A model generated the notes under the pieces. That model was given only the letters and a program-made list of their open reading frames with translations, was not told where the DNA came from and made no database searches. This document shows, in pieces, positions 10,537 through 22,659 of a stretch of 64,000 bases of DNA. The translations under genes were made by a program, and so were the position numbers. Each line of letters begins with the position of its first letter. The first letter of the stretch is position 1. The stretch covers positions 112,652,035 through 112,716,034 of the forward strand of contig NC_073746.1 in NCBI RefSeq assembly GCF_029784135.1, in the 5' to 3' direction. The DNA comes from Toxorhynchites rutilus septentrionalis (Eukaryota > Arthropoda > Insecta > Diptera > Culicidae).

Positions 10537-10646
10537 CTTCTGAGCAACTGTTGCACAACACTTTTACTGGTTGCATCATAGGAGATCCCAAGAGTTTTAT
10601 ACTCGATGTCCTGGCGAAGGCATGCTGTGTAGATTTTGATCGTTGT
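10537..10646 (-). CDS. rau: rau-like Ras-association protein, exon 2 (start of first RA domain)
   Basis: This 110-nt exon encodes residues 59-94 and two bases of codon 95. CTCCCTCTTTCAG precedes it and the donor GTGTGT follows it. It opens with TTIKIYTACLRQDIEYKTL and continues to SKSVVQQLLRR, a typical start of a ubiquitin-fold RA domain: two beta strands, then the helix after the switch-binding strand. RA domains of this kind bind GTP-loaded Ras-family GTPases at the plasma membrane. The open frame starting at position 10536 on this strand is intron read-through, not the true beginning; splice sites recover this exon, which is too short to show as a long open frame. Phase 0 at its start agrees with the phase-0 end of the exon at 36521-36694. 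Phase 2 at its end agrees with the next exon. Confidence 0.85.
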
Positions 10647-10807
10647 CTGAAAGAGGGAGCAGAAACAATAGAAAGATTAATTATGGTGCGTGTTCGAAAA
10701 ACATAACAGAGTATCGCTAATGATAAACATTATTCACAATTTCAGTGATCAGGCTTGCATTTTCCATCAAAACTGAATAAAGCAAACAAAAAACAGCGAA
10801 AGATTTT

Positions 10808-11045
10808 TTGATGTAGGACTACGTCAAACCGGAAGATATAGGGGTGAAATGAAAATTAAGGTACTGAACATAGGAAAAAAATGAAAGATTTCGAACGCTT
10901 ATAACTCGATCGATCTTACTGGATCGCAAAGATGTTTACATTAATTTATAGGGAATATTTTTACACATCTATCACAATGAATAACATTTTATTTTTCTTG
11001 AAATAAACAATTGAATAATTGGGAAATGTCAAGCATTGTCCAAAT
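10808..11045 (+). mobile_element. TE family C, truncated copy in the intron
   Basis: The segment begins GATGTAGGACTACGTCAAAC and matches 6276-6720 and 32919-33150, then stops before the 94-bp unit. Confidence 0.6.
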
Positions 11046-11524
11046 GTCATATTTGTCTCGGTCCAATTTTTGCTCCTCAAATGGGTCCGACCAAAAGAAG
11101 CAACCAGAGTAACAGCGGAGTATAATTTGGATACAAGCAAAGAATTATATTGTAAGCAACTCCCCTTGTGATTTCACCGCAGGTCGAATGAAATAAATTT
11201 GGCTGTCTAATTTTGTTGCATATCATACGATGGGTTCTAAAGTGTTTTCCCAATAATGAAGTAAAATATATAAACTGATTTTTGTATGCTTGGGGAGAAC
11301 CTGTGTGCAATCAGATATTTATTTGAGCTTATTGGGGGTTTGGGTCTTTCAAATTGATCATTAAGTTTTTACGAATTCACAGTTCAGTTCAGTTCAACAC
11401 ATTGCAAGCCGAATTGGAAGAAGAAATTATCCAAAAACGAAGGCTATTTGCATTGTTGTAGTTACCACCAACACAATCGTTTTCGGAATTTTTGTTGCCG
11501 GTCTACGAGAGATGCCGAATAGTA
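11046..11524. other. Intron sequence, nothing recognised
   Basis: AT-rich with no repeat partner seen in this window and no splice-flanked coding segment. Confidence 0.3.
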
Positions 11525-12359
11525 CAGGGCGGACTCGATTACATATAGACTCGTGTATATGTGATTCGATTATATACAGTTTGAAAAAAATATTTTTTTT
11601 ACATTTCAAATATGACTTGTTTCAAGAAAAAAATGTAACCTTTGAACGTTAAGGTGGAATTTAAGTGGCTATTCTATGCACAGTGGGGTAGAAGTCGTGA
11701 TTTTTGAAGATTTTGCTAGAATTTTCACCTGGAATTGTTTATATCGATAATGCAGCGAAATTAAGAAAGATAGAAGCTGGGTGTTAAATAACAAATTGTA
11801 GAGTGGTATCAGAACTTTGATTTTATTCATAGAAACAATCAAGTTCAATATGATTTTTTGTGATAAAATTAATAATCACACATTAAAAATTACTAACTTT
11901 TTAATTTTTACTATCTAAATCCACTAACTTAGATGTTCCAATACTATATCCTGTACTAAATTTTCTCATCTTTCAAATGAAGGCAACAGAAATGGCTTAC
12001 GCAGCGTACTTTTTAGTGTAGAGCCAATTTGAGGCAACAGAGTTCGAGACAAAATAAAAGTTCTATTACTCTGGCATTCTTGAAATGCTTACATATGCGT
12101 AGAAGATATTTTTCATCAAATATGGTCATCTATACCTTTTTGAGGGATTCTGGAAAAAAATATTGTTTTCATGTGAGAAAGGTGTTTTCCGACTTTAAGG
12201 GGATGAATCAAAAATTAAATTATTCTTTTATTTTCAATATACGAAAAATGTATACATAAAATACGAATTAACAAAAAATTGTTTTTGACTCGATTATACA
12301 CAGGATTCGATTATATAAAGTGAAAAGAAATCTGAGACTGTATATAATCGAGTCCGCTG
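11525..12359. mobile_element. pogo-like MITE
   Basis: The ends are inverted: CAGGGCGGACTCGATTACAT at the left, and CAGCGGACTCGATTATATAC as the reverse complement of the right end. Subterminal CGATTATATA motifs recur at both sides. CAG ends with a TA just before the left end fit pogo/Tigger elements. The interior is AT-rich with no transposase. Confidence 0.65.
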
Positions 12360-12592
12360 AGTATAATTTGTGAACTATTTGTTTGGGAATGACGTTTTAG
12401 GGTGCGTTGGAGATGTAATTTTGCTAATAGGTACTGCCAAACATGCCCGAATGAAGTTTTAAATTGTTGAAATATGAATGAAAATTATTACTTAGGGTTA
12501 TGGAAATACTCTGAAAACGTATTCATCACCCTAACAATTTTTTTTAAATTCCTTCCATTTCCGCTACTTTATCAAAATATAAAATAACTATC

Positions 12593-14336
12593 AGACACAA
12601 TTAACGAATTTCATGCCAACTCGTCTTAGGAGTTGGCAACACCATCTCAGATAGCAGTGAAACGTTGTCAGTGTAAACACATGGGCTTTTTAAGCAACTT
12701 TGCATACTTGAAGTATTGTAAAACAATCAGACTACTTTTTCAAAAAGGCCAAACAATTTTTCTTGATGTTTTACAAAAAAAATATAACTCAAAAACTAGA
12801 ATCTACAAAATTCTGATCAAAGGATGAAACAAAACACCGTTTTTTTTAAATTTCGCCGAAAGAAAAATTATTTTAAAATTTAAATTTGATTATATATGAT
12901 TATAAATATATTAATCGCCCTTACAATTTCCAACAAGTAGTTCATAAATCGGGAGATGGTAACTTTTACAGGATAAACAACTTTTCTAACAACTTTTTTT
13001 CTAAAGGGTGTGTCACATCAAATTGCATCACGGAAAAAACGCTGTAGAAATTCGCCCAGTAGACCGATCCTTTTGAAAATTTTAGACAGTAAAATAAAAA
13101 ATATTAAACAACTTTTGGCATTTTCTTTTTAATCATACTTCGAGCCCAAGCCCGTATGCTCGTATACATAAAAATGTTACGAATTAAACATCAATAGTAA
13201 TTTTTCAAAGAAAAACATGAAAAAAATGTTGCTCGAAAAACTTTTCCTCTGTAAAAGTGCCCATCTTCCGATGTATGGATGATTTATTGGAAATTGTATG
13301 GCCTATTCAAATCTTTTTTTAAGAATTTTAAAAGAATATGTTTTCGAGAAAAAAAGAAATTTAATTTTCAAAACATTTTTTTTCAAAGAATTTATTCTTC
13401 AAAAATTTGTTTGATATATATTGTTTGATATGTTTGAAAACATAAAAAAATTTCTACATTTCATTCTGTGTCTAAAATTTTGTGATAAATTTTGTGTGAG
13501 AAATTTTTGGAAATTTTGAGTTTTTTCGACTTTTTTAGAAAAACACAATTTCTACCTTAAATCAAAATATTGGTTAAAGATTGAAATGTAGGAAATTATT
13601 CAGGTTTTCATTTAAAAATACCAAACAAATTTTTGAAAAAAAAAATTATTGAAAAAAAATTTTAGTAAATTAATATTCATTTTTCTCGAAAATATGTTTT
13701 TTTTTTAAATAATGCAAAATTAAATATGAATAGCCCTTACAATTTCCAGCAAGTCACTGGTTTCTGAGATTTTCTGACAACAACTTTTTCATGTTTTCTT
13801 TGAAAGACTACTATTGATTTTTAACTCGTAACGTCTTTTGTATAAATTATCGCGATTTGTGAAGTAAATTTGTAAAATTTGTCGGATTAGTTGTATTTTT
13901 TTTCAAAGAAAACATGAAAAAGGTGTTGCTAGAAAAACTTTTTCACCTGTAAAAGTGCCCATCTTCCGATGCATCGACGATTTGTTTGAAATTGTTTGGG
14001 CTATTCATATATACATTTTTTTGAGAATTAAAAAAATACATTTTTGAAAAAATTAATTTTAATTTTTAATTTTTTTTTTCTTTCGGTGATTTTTTATTTA
14101 AATTGGTATTTTTTTTCATGAAAATTCAAACAATTTCCTACATTTCATCCTCCGATCAGAATTTTGTAGGTATCATAGTTTTGAGGTTATTTTTTTTTTG
14201 TTAAAAAACTAAAAAAAAAGGATTTTTCAAGTATGCAAAGTTGCTTAAAGGACCCAGGTGTTTACACTGAAAACGTTTCACTGCTATCTGCTAAGACGAG
14301 TTGGCATGAAATTCGTCAATTGTGTTTCGCGTCAAG
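12593..14336. mobile_element. Long-terminal-inverted-repeat element
   Basis: The ends ACACAATTAACGAATTTC and its near-complement AATTCGTCAATTGTGT bound inverted arms of at least 110 bp (GCATACTTG, CATGCCAACTCGTCTTA). The arms extend inward as diverged copies containing CCCATCTTCCGATG. The interior contains further inverted repetitions of the same block near 13200-13330 and 13720-13990. No transposase frame is present. Confidence 0.7.
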
Positions 14337-15164
14337 GCAATGTTCGATTGGGTTTGAATCTTGGATAAATTTTCGAATGTTCAAGTCAATCCCGTTCGGG
14401 TTACAAAATGCAACATCGTGCTAATTTCAAGCCCGATTGGATTACGGGTGAAGGGTGAATATTTCACGAACATGATCTTAATTATATGAATTTTTTTTTT
14501 GGTTATATCTCGAGAACCATTAGTCCTTGGATGAAACGTTATACGTCTTTCATGTAGAATCGCTTGTAGATTTCATCTTTTATGTTACTGTTCTTAAATG
14601 TTTACAATTTCACAAAAAAAATTAATTTCAGAAATTTTTCAAAAATCTCCATTTTGGCATGTTTGAGACGGTATCACTGCACGTTAAAATTTTTTTTGAA
14701 TTGTAAGGGTTTTCCAATAAAAATATACAAAAAAAAGTATCGAAGGGAGAATGTTTTTAGATACAAAAGTTTTTGATATTAAAATCAACTTTTGAGTATG
14801 ATTGTTTGACAATGCAATTGGAATATAATTTTTCCTAAATAGTTCATTAATTTTCCTACAAATTCGTCAAACATCATATTTTAATCAGATAATTGGATTT
14901 TTAGTTACGATTTTCTTTGAAGAAATATAGAAAACTTTCAATACGCCCTTTTAAAAAATCTGCGATAGTTTAAGTTAGTCTTATGATAACAAAAACTGTG
15001 ATTTTAGATAGCTTCATAATACCAAATTTAAAAGAAAATCGTGAAGGGTTGGGTCAACGGCCGGCTGATTTGGCTTTGAATTGCTCTATAATGATAATCG
15101 TGTTTGTGATTTTTTTCATATAATTTATATATAATTTCTAAATTACTGCAGTCTATGTCTATTA
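14337..15164. other. AT-rich intron sequence with a diverged duplicated block
   Basis: 14500-14640 (TCTCGAGAACCATTAGTCC, TTTTATGTTACTG) resembles 15240-15360 (CCCGAGGATGACTAATCC, TTTTATGTTAC), suggesting an old duplication about 740 bases apart. No gene was found. Confidence 0.4.
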
Positions 15165-15236
15165 CTTTGTATAATGTAAACAATGCTCGTAAAACGATAG
15201 AAGACGTTTTACGAGCATTGTTTACATTATACAAAG
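15165..15236. repeat. Perfect 32-bp inverted repeat with 8-nt loop
   Basis: The arm 15165-15196 (CTTTGTATAATGTAAACA...) is exactly complementary to 15205-15236 (...TGTTTACATTATACAAAG), with the loop ATAGAAGA. The match ends abruptly on both sides. Confidence 0.97.
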
Positions 15237-16596
15237 TTCGTGATATCCCGAGGATGACTAATCCCAGGATAAAACGTTCTTTATAGTTTTATCCTAAGTT
15301 ACATGTAGTTTCTATTTTTATGTTACTTTTCTTCGGTGGGAATGATTTCGCAAAATATATTTACCAGTGCATTGTCAGCACATATGTGTTATTTTCACTG
15401 GAAAGTTTATCGACTTTCCAACAACTTAGTTAGATATCCCAATTTAATCACGACTTTTGAGTTAGGAGTTTTTTTTAAACAAATGCTATGATTTTGGATA
15501 CACTCTCATCAAAAAGCAGTCGTAATTTAAAATTTATCATACGATAATGAAATTAAAGAGAGAGAGATTAAAAAAGCAAGAGACTCGTGTTGATTTTCGG
15601 CTAATATGACCCGGAGTTTATCTGCATACTGCATACTACACATTACGAAAATACCGTAAAATGTGAAGAGTATCTCACTAGCATAATAAATTATTTATTC
15701 AACGTGACAAAAGTGCAAAAAATTTGTAGAAGCTATGGTTACTGACATAGTTAAAACACGCAAGTCAATTGGAATTCAGTCATTCGAGTATTAGGAATTT
15801 CGTTACATAAAAAACGAACTTCAAGGGGAAATAAAAAAGGCAACCTTCTTTTTCATGCTTTTATGAAAACAGCGTTCTTTCCGCTTTTAGCTTTTCTATT
15901 GAAGACCAATAGAATTGTATATTTTCATCACCAGCTTTTGGCTTGATGATGAACAGTGCATAGTGCATGGTTTATTTGATGTAGGTTTGATGGCATTACT
16001 CAATTAGCACTCGTGTCATTTACAAAAAGAATTGTCACAAATTTTAACTATTTTCTGTACATTGTATTTGGTCTGCTCTTTTGGAAATCTTATCGTAGGC
16101 TAGGGGGTTATTGCATTTTTATTCAAAAATGACATTCCTTGTACAGAGTTTTCAACAATGCCTATCTATTGATATTTTGATAACAAAAGACAAGCTTATT
16201 TCCTAGAGACAAACTAACTATTTCCGCAAAAAAGAGCTTACCACCCTCAGTAGAGAAATTCAATATATTTACCACTTCCAAGAAATCGGTAAAAATATGG
16301 TGAGGAGGAATTTTATACTTTTCATCTGACAGAATCATGCTGCATTTAACAACATTTACATATTGTGCATCTTGCAGCACCACGTGCTGCCCATCGATGG
16401 TGCCGAATAAAGGCCACAAAACAGGATAGAACAATACCGCAAAACTTGTGCACGCATACTATTCACAATGTTTGTTCAGGAGAAACATGATCCGTTTCCC
16501 CTCTTGAGAATGATGCGTATGTGCGTTCTCCGTTTGGCAAGCAAAACCATTATGAGTTACTATTTCTGCAATGTTTCCGGAACTCGGCGAATAGTC
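15237..16596. other. Intron sequence with one unassigned open frame
   Basis: A minus-strand frame of 90 codons at 16162-16434 (GTIDGQHVVLQD, KYKIPPHHIFTDFLEVVN) has a protein-like composition, but I cannot assign it to a family. It may be transposon-derived or chance. The rest is AT-rich. Confidence 0.3.
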
Positions 16597-16618
16597 CCCG
16601 CTAGCTAGAGCTAGCGGG
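16597..16618. repeat. Short perfect palindrome
   Basis: CCCGCTAGCT and AGCTAGCGGG flank two bases; the stem is 10 bp and GC-richer than its surroundings. Confidence 0.9.
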
Positions 16619-17834
16619 ACATTATTGTAGCCAGAGCGGCTTGTTTGCGATGCATCCCGCAATCACGTAAAGTGATCTCGGGATAGGGATATCTTTGTTC
16701 CGACAACTCCGACACCGCCACCCACCACCGCGAATCCTCCGAACCGGAAGATTGTTGATCCATCATCGCCACATCTTCGCTCGGCAAGCGAGCGGCACGT
16801 ATTTAATTATAAACCAGCAGGGTATCCGCAAACTGCGAAGGAAGCTGTAACCCGAGAGGCAGCTGTTCACCGCAAACAGCTCCATCATCCTGATGGTTGT
16901 ATTTTGTTGTTGTTGTTGTTGTTGATGATGTTTTCAGCGGGGGAGGAAGTGCCAGTTTGGTTTCGAGATGCGTTTCACAAAACGGGCCCGGATGACGTTG
17001 CGTTTGAAGGGCAGGGATTCAGGGACACATCGACGAGCGGATGCATGCAACAATTGTGGCGAGACTTGCGTCCAGCAGCTGGTGTGAGTTTGCCAGAAGC
17101 GATCAGAAGGTACTTGATCGAAAGAAATCTTTCCTGTCCTCGAGTCGTTGAGTTGAAAACGTTTGCCCAACAGGAAGAAGGAAGATTCCGAATCATGTAT
17201 CTGGAAAATTATTTCTAAATGGCTCGTTTTTCATTGAAAGTTTGAAAAAAATGTATGAAATGGGAAGTAGTTTAGGGGTGTCAAATTACATGATCTAGGC
17301 GGCCAATTAACAAGTCCAAAATGGGAAATTCGTTGCCCGTCGAACTCGCTTCTCAATTGGACAATTGTCTTGCGTACCGTGCGCAAGTAGCGTCGTCTTG
17401 TTTAATCTATAAATGCATCGACCAAAACCAATGCTTGCGTTTTCAGCACAACAGTCATCGACTGGTTGCATGCTCCCTTCTCAGTAACGAGGCGACTATC
17501 TTCCTCTTTGAAGAAAACATGAACCAATGAACGCAGCTGTTGGATTGCTTGTGGCTGCTCATCACACCGAATACAAAAAAAAAGTTATTCGTTTGTTGAC
17601 TTATCCATCCAACCGAATGAGCTTTTTCACTAAAAAATGGTCTACATTTGCGGAACACATTTTACATATAGCTTGAATTTTCTAATGATTTTTAAACGTT
17701 GCTGTGATGTATGTCTGTTCATAGAGGAATGGCAAACAGTCTGAGCATCCTTCACTCGAACACGTATCACAAACCAAGCGTGAGCTGTCAGAAAAAAAAA
17801 TTGTCTGAAGTATGTTATTCGTGATTTGTTATTT
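16619..17834. other. GC-richer intron block
   Basis: A block of more balanced composition with a (GTT)n run near 16904-16925. A 104-codon plus-strand frame at 16904-17218 starts inside that run and shows no domain, so I do not call it. It could be a conserved intronic element. Confidence 0.3.
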
Positions 17835-20800
17835 TGAATTAAAAATCTAAAATCTTAATAAGTTTTAAAATTGGAATTCGACCCGACCCGATTCAGAATT
17901 GAGAATCTGGAATCTGAATGTTAAATATGTATCTTCCGGACCATATTGGGGTGCCCGAAAAGTAATTGCCGATTGTTTTCATTACAAAAAAATATAATTT
18001 TTGTACATAGAATGAACGCATAAAGATGGAATGTACATTTTAAAGCTTATCAAGTATTTTACGAACAAATGTTTATATTGGTGTGTGTAGACAAAAATTT
18101 CGGGAAGAAATAAAAAATCGCTTTAATTCCATTTTTTCAAAGATTTTGTGGATTAACACAATTTTTACAGACTAATTCAATAGCAAATCCAATTGGCTTT
18201 ATCAACCAGCTTTCATTTGATTCCTATACCGTTCCTGTAGAACCTTTCAATACAGATATATTTTTGTTTGAATGAAAAAATTTTCCTTCGTCTTTGATGA
18301 TGAATTGTTGAATGAATAGATATCGCATCGCAAATCGAAAGGTACAGTTTTGAAGACTCCAATAAATTCTGCACAAAAATAGTATGTTATATTCACGAAA
18401 AAAAATTATTCAAATTTTTTGCATCGATTTCACAAAAGTGCCAAAAATCTTAGACATCTGACATATTTTGGAATATGGAAATCTTGAGTCTGAATTTCTA
18501 TCCTGGATTGTGATAGTATTTAGTATTAAAGTAAATTTATTTTATGATCTGGAATTAGGAGGATTTGAAATCAGATAAACGAAAACCGAAAACGAAAACG
18601 AAAGCCGGAATTTGTGTAAAATCTCGACTAAATCGTCCGATTTGATTTAGTCTGAATTCTTAATCTCAAAATCATTATCTGTAGTCGCAAAGCTCCGAAG
18701 TCTGGAATTCTTGAGATATAGATCTCTAGTCTGATTATGGGACATGACATATAGCATCTGGATGCAATTTTATCTAGTTGAAAACTGTACCTGGAATTTG
18801 GATCGAATATACCAAACTAACTCAATTCTTAGATTAATTTTCCGTAATAAGTAGTTTCAGATCAAGAATCTGAGATAGAAAGTAGAAAAATATAGGAAAA
18901 TAAATTAAAATACGAACCGGAATTTGGAATCTGTTATCCGAATTTCAAATCAGAATCAGGATTATAAGTCGGGAATTAGAAATTGGAAATTGTTTGGAAA
19001 TGTGCAATCTAGAATAGTAAACTCAATATGTCAAAATAATACTTGAGACTCAGAGTTCAAATTGTCATTCAATGTCTGGAGTTTAACTATGGTATCCGCA
19101 ATCAGAGTCTCGAATTTTTAATTTTTAATCTAGCATTTGTAATCCGGAAACTGAGCTGGGAATCCAAGGGACGATTCTAGATCTGCAATCTGCATTCAAA
19201 ACTCATATATTAGATTTAGGTGTTAAATATCGAACCTAATATGGACTGTAAAACAATTTTTTTTTCGATAATTATTTATTAATTCGGAATCGAGAATCTA
19301 AAATCAAAGTTTAATCTGGAATCTGAGTGAGGAATTTGGGATCTGTAATCTGGATTTGGAATCTGAATGTTGAATCTGAGTTGAAATGATCAGAATTGAA
19401 AATCGTTATGAGCATATATTTTAATCTGGAATTTGAATTTGAATTCTGACATTTGTAATCCGGCAACTGGACTTTTAATTTCGTCTTCACTTTTCTTTTC
19501 TGATATCTACAGTTTGCTATCATTAGTTTCTAATCCTGAAGATGAAATCCGGAATAAAATCTGAAGTTGCCTATATTCGAAATATGTAATCTTCTAAAAA
19601 TGTAAAAGTATATCCAGCGTATAGATACTGATTCCACATTTGTGTCAAATGAAGTTTACAGATTCGATATGTCAAAGCAGTATTTGATTTCAGATTCAAA
19701 TATGAATCAGAATCTAAATCTTGAACCTGGGATCTAAAGTTCAAATTAAGTTCTTAAATTATAATTTCAATTACGATTTTAATTCTGGATTCTGCATTTC
19801 AAGTTTGTATCAGGTATGAGGATCAGATGTCAAAAAAGAAAATAATGTGAATCACAGTTAGGTATCTAAGAATTTAGTAATTTAGATAATTTAGGATATA
19901 CATTCAAGCCTAGAACTAGAATTCTGGTTCTTGCTTTCGTATTTATAATCTGGATTCTGAATATGAATTTACTAGGACTAATAACTGTTTGAATTTTTAA
20001 TTCGAATCTTAATAATATAGGTCTGAAATATGATATAGATGATATGAATAAGACTCTGAAATAGAATTGAAACTATTAATCTGAAAAAGTGTTTTCAGTC
20101 TGTAATATTTAATTTCAAATCTGAATCTGATATTGAATCGTAAACTGGTATCTAGATATCGATGATACATATAAAAGAAATAAATTATAATCTAAGATCT
20201 AAATGTGGAACTTTGATCTGAAATCTATTCTCTGGATACGGATCTGCATCCTGAATCCAGTATATAGCATTTTGCTTTATTTTTAATAATCATAGTTTTG
20301 TTTATTTCATATGTTTTTTTATACAATAATCATTTCAGCTTTTCAAAAGTAAAACATTGTTCATTTACGATTATATAGAAATTTAACGCATTCACATCAA
20401 CGTTATTGTCAGCCTAATTCACGAAATTATTATATAATTTATTGTTGTTTAATCAAAACATAAACAACAAGAGTTGAATCTGAAATCAGGAAACCAAATT
20501 TACAATGCGAATTTAGAATCTCATTCCCCAAATTTGAATTTTATTAACCCCAAATATTATGTTGATATATTGAATCGGGAATATATGAAACCCAAATTTT
20601 GGATCAGTTTCTTACGCATGGAATCTAACGCTGATATGATTTTTGGATTTTTGATATGATTCTGGAAAAATGTGCCTAAAAGCTTAATTCAATGATATTT
20701 ATTTGGAATCCGTTGTTGAATTATGACTTGAAAATCCTCATCCCTAATCGTAATCCTTTTTTTCTATACAAAAGATTTCCAAAGTTGTCTGAAATACTGA

Positions 20801-20930
20801 TCAAAATCTAGAGTCTAAATGTGGAATCTGAATTTAGAAGCTGATTCATGAATCTTTGTCCGAAATCTGGGTTCTCAGTTTCGTATTTATAATCTGGGAT
20901 ATGAAACTCGAATCTAAAATATGTGGAAAA
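17835..20930. repeat. Decayed GAATCT-type simple repeat, tract 1
   Basis: About 3 kb dominated by loosely spaced GAATCTG, GGAATCTG and AATCTGAAT words on the plus strand, the complement of the words in 26500-32900. Spacing is irregular, so it looks like an old expanded hexamer/heptamer array that has since mutated. It is interrupted at about 17945-18480 by a dispersed repeat related to 53085-53345. Confidence 0.75.
17945..18480 (+). mobile_element. Dispersed repeat, possibly mariner-type end
   Basis: GGTGCCCGAAAAGTAATTGC resembles mariner terminal sequences. The following 270 bases match 53085-53345 (TCATTTGATTCC, GAATGAAAAA). No transposase frame is present. Confidence 0.4.
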
Positions 20931-20995
20931 TCTTCAATTTTAGAAATTTTCTATGCGTATATGGGGACTATGGTATCCAAAACATCTGTTTGAAT

Positions 20996-21280
20996 CTTCT
21001 TCTTGAATGGCTGCAGCGTTCCTAGAGAAACTTCGCCGTCTTAACGTAGTATTACTTGCGTCATTTTTATTAGTACTTGGTTGAGATTTCTATGCCAAAT
21101 AACACGCTTTGAATGCATTCTGAGTGGCAAGCTCTAGAAATACGCGTGACCTCAGTGCAAGTCGGAAAAAAATTCTTTGACGAAAAATTCCCCCGACCAG
21201 AACGGGAATCGAACCCGAACCTCTGGCATGTTAGGTGTGACGCTAACCACTCAGCCACGGGAGCACATTATCTGTTAGTG
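20996..21280 (-). mobile_element. tRNA-derived SINE (family A), full copy
   Basis: Flanked by the direct repeat ATCTGTTTGAAT at 20984-20995 and 21281-21292. The minus strand carries a tRNA-like head (GTGCTCCCGTGGCTGAGTGG, B box GGTTCGATTCCCG) and ends in a GAAGAAGAA tail. It is similar in design to mosquito Feilai-type SINEs; the exact family is not confirmed. Confidence 0.85.
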
Positions 21281-21379
21281 ATCTGTTTGAATATAAAATT
21301 AAAATCACAAAACTAGACAAAAATGTAATAAAATACAGGCAAACCTTTTTTTTGTGCGGTAGATAGGGACCGCATAAAA

Positions 21380-22658
21380 AACAGGAAGTGGGTTATATCT
21401 ATGGTATAACCGCAAGGATGACGTAGGACTATCGTTGATTTGGAGATCATTTGTTTGAAGTTGAATCTAAATCCATTCTAAATGAATGAATAAATGAATA
21501 TTTGGGGGACTTCGAAAACGAGAGCGTTACGTTGGAGGCACAAGGTTCTATGCATCCAATATAGGATACGAAAAACCTTGTTCTGAAGAATAGTCTTCAA
21601 AAGCTTTCCTGCTAACTGCACTTGATTGACAAATCACAAAACCAAAGGTATTATATGGATATTTTATGGATAGAAAACATTAAAATAAACTCTTTTACAT
21701 GAATGTATTTTTAAATTCCCAGAGGAACTTGCAGATTATTCTCCAGCAATTATTAGATCTTTCCGGAACTTTCTCGATGCTGAATGGCATCCAAACGGAA
21801 AGAATTCCGCGCGTGTATGTGTCGATCCTTCGCCGTCCACCTCGTCCAGCACGTTAGGCAACGATGTTGTCTTGTCGATGTCCTCACGAAAAATGAATGT
21901 GTCTCACCACCAGAATATCGCTTAAGTATGTTTTGTGTGTGTGATTGAATCGAGAGAAGGTGTGGTTTACGATGGAAATTTGGAAGGTAAACTACAGGGG
22001 AATGAACTCTCTGAGCTCGAAACTTTCGGCGACTGAGCAATAATCGATTGCGTGCGCATACAATGAAGAATAATCTTCAGAAGCTTTCCTGCTAATTACA
22101 CCTGGTTGAAAAATTACAAAACCAAATGTATTTGGTCGCTGTGTTATTTGGTTAGAAAACATTAAAATAAACTCTTTCACATGAATGTATTTTTAAATTC
22201 CCAGAGGAACTGGCAGATTATATTCCAGAAATGATTAGATCTTTCCGGAACTTTCTCGATGCTGAATGGCATCCAAACGGAAAGAATTCCGCGCGTGTAT
22301 GTGTGTGTGTAGAGATGTCTTCCCGGGGAACCGTTTGTGGCATCACTCTCCTCCTGATGGATTCCCTTCTGACCTAAGGTGCACAAACAGGCGCTTGGTG
22401 ACACCGTTCATCCGCGCTTTCATGATAAACACGAAGAGCTTCACCACAACAGCGACAACATGCTCCAATCGCTGTTCAATTAGAACTGAGTGGATTTCCG
22501 AGCGGCGCTCGCTTATATACCGATTGGTGATTTCAATAGCCTGTTTTGAGAACAATTTTAAGGCTATTGAAACAAGTTTTTGGATCAAAAAGTAACAAGT
22601 ATATAACGCGTAGACATTTTATCTTTCGAATGAAGTGTTTATCATACCATTTCGTTCA
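21380..22658 (+). mobile_element. TE family D with internal duplication
   Basis: The segment starts GTGGGTTATATCTATGG, then CGCAAGGATGACGTAGGACT. A block of about 235 bases is present twice (21587-21822 and 22065-22300; GGAACTTTCTCGATGCTGAA). A related shorter copy lies at 43850-44430 and ends at the same sequence, ATCATACCATTTCGTTCA. Open frames inside share no recognisable domain. Confidence 0.65.
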
Positions 22659-22659
22659 T

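Noticed and set aside
16904..17218. 104-codon plus-strand frame starting with a Leu run
   Set aside because: The Leu run is a GTT-type microsatellite, not a signal peptide with a following domain; opposite-strand frames are equally open.
21140..21266. Possible functional tRNA gene in the SINE heads
   Set aside because: A and B boxes are present, but the fold is incomplete, copies diverge, and the units continue into SINE bodies with tails and target duplications.
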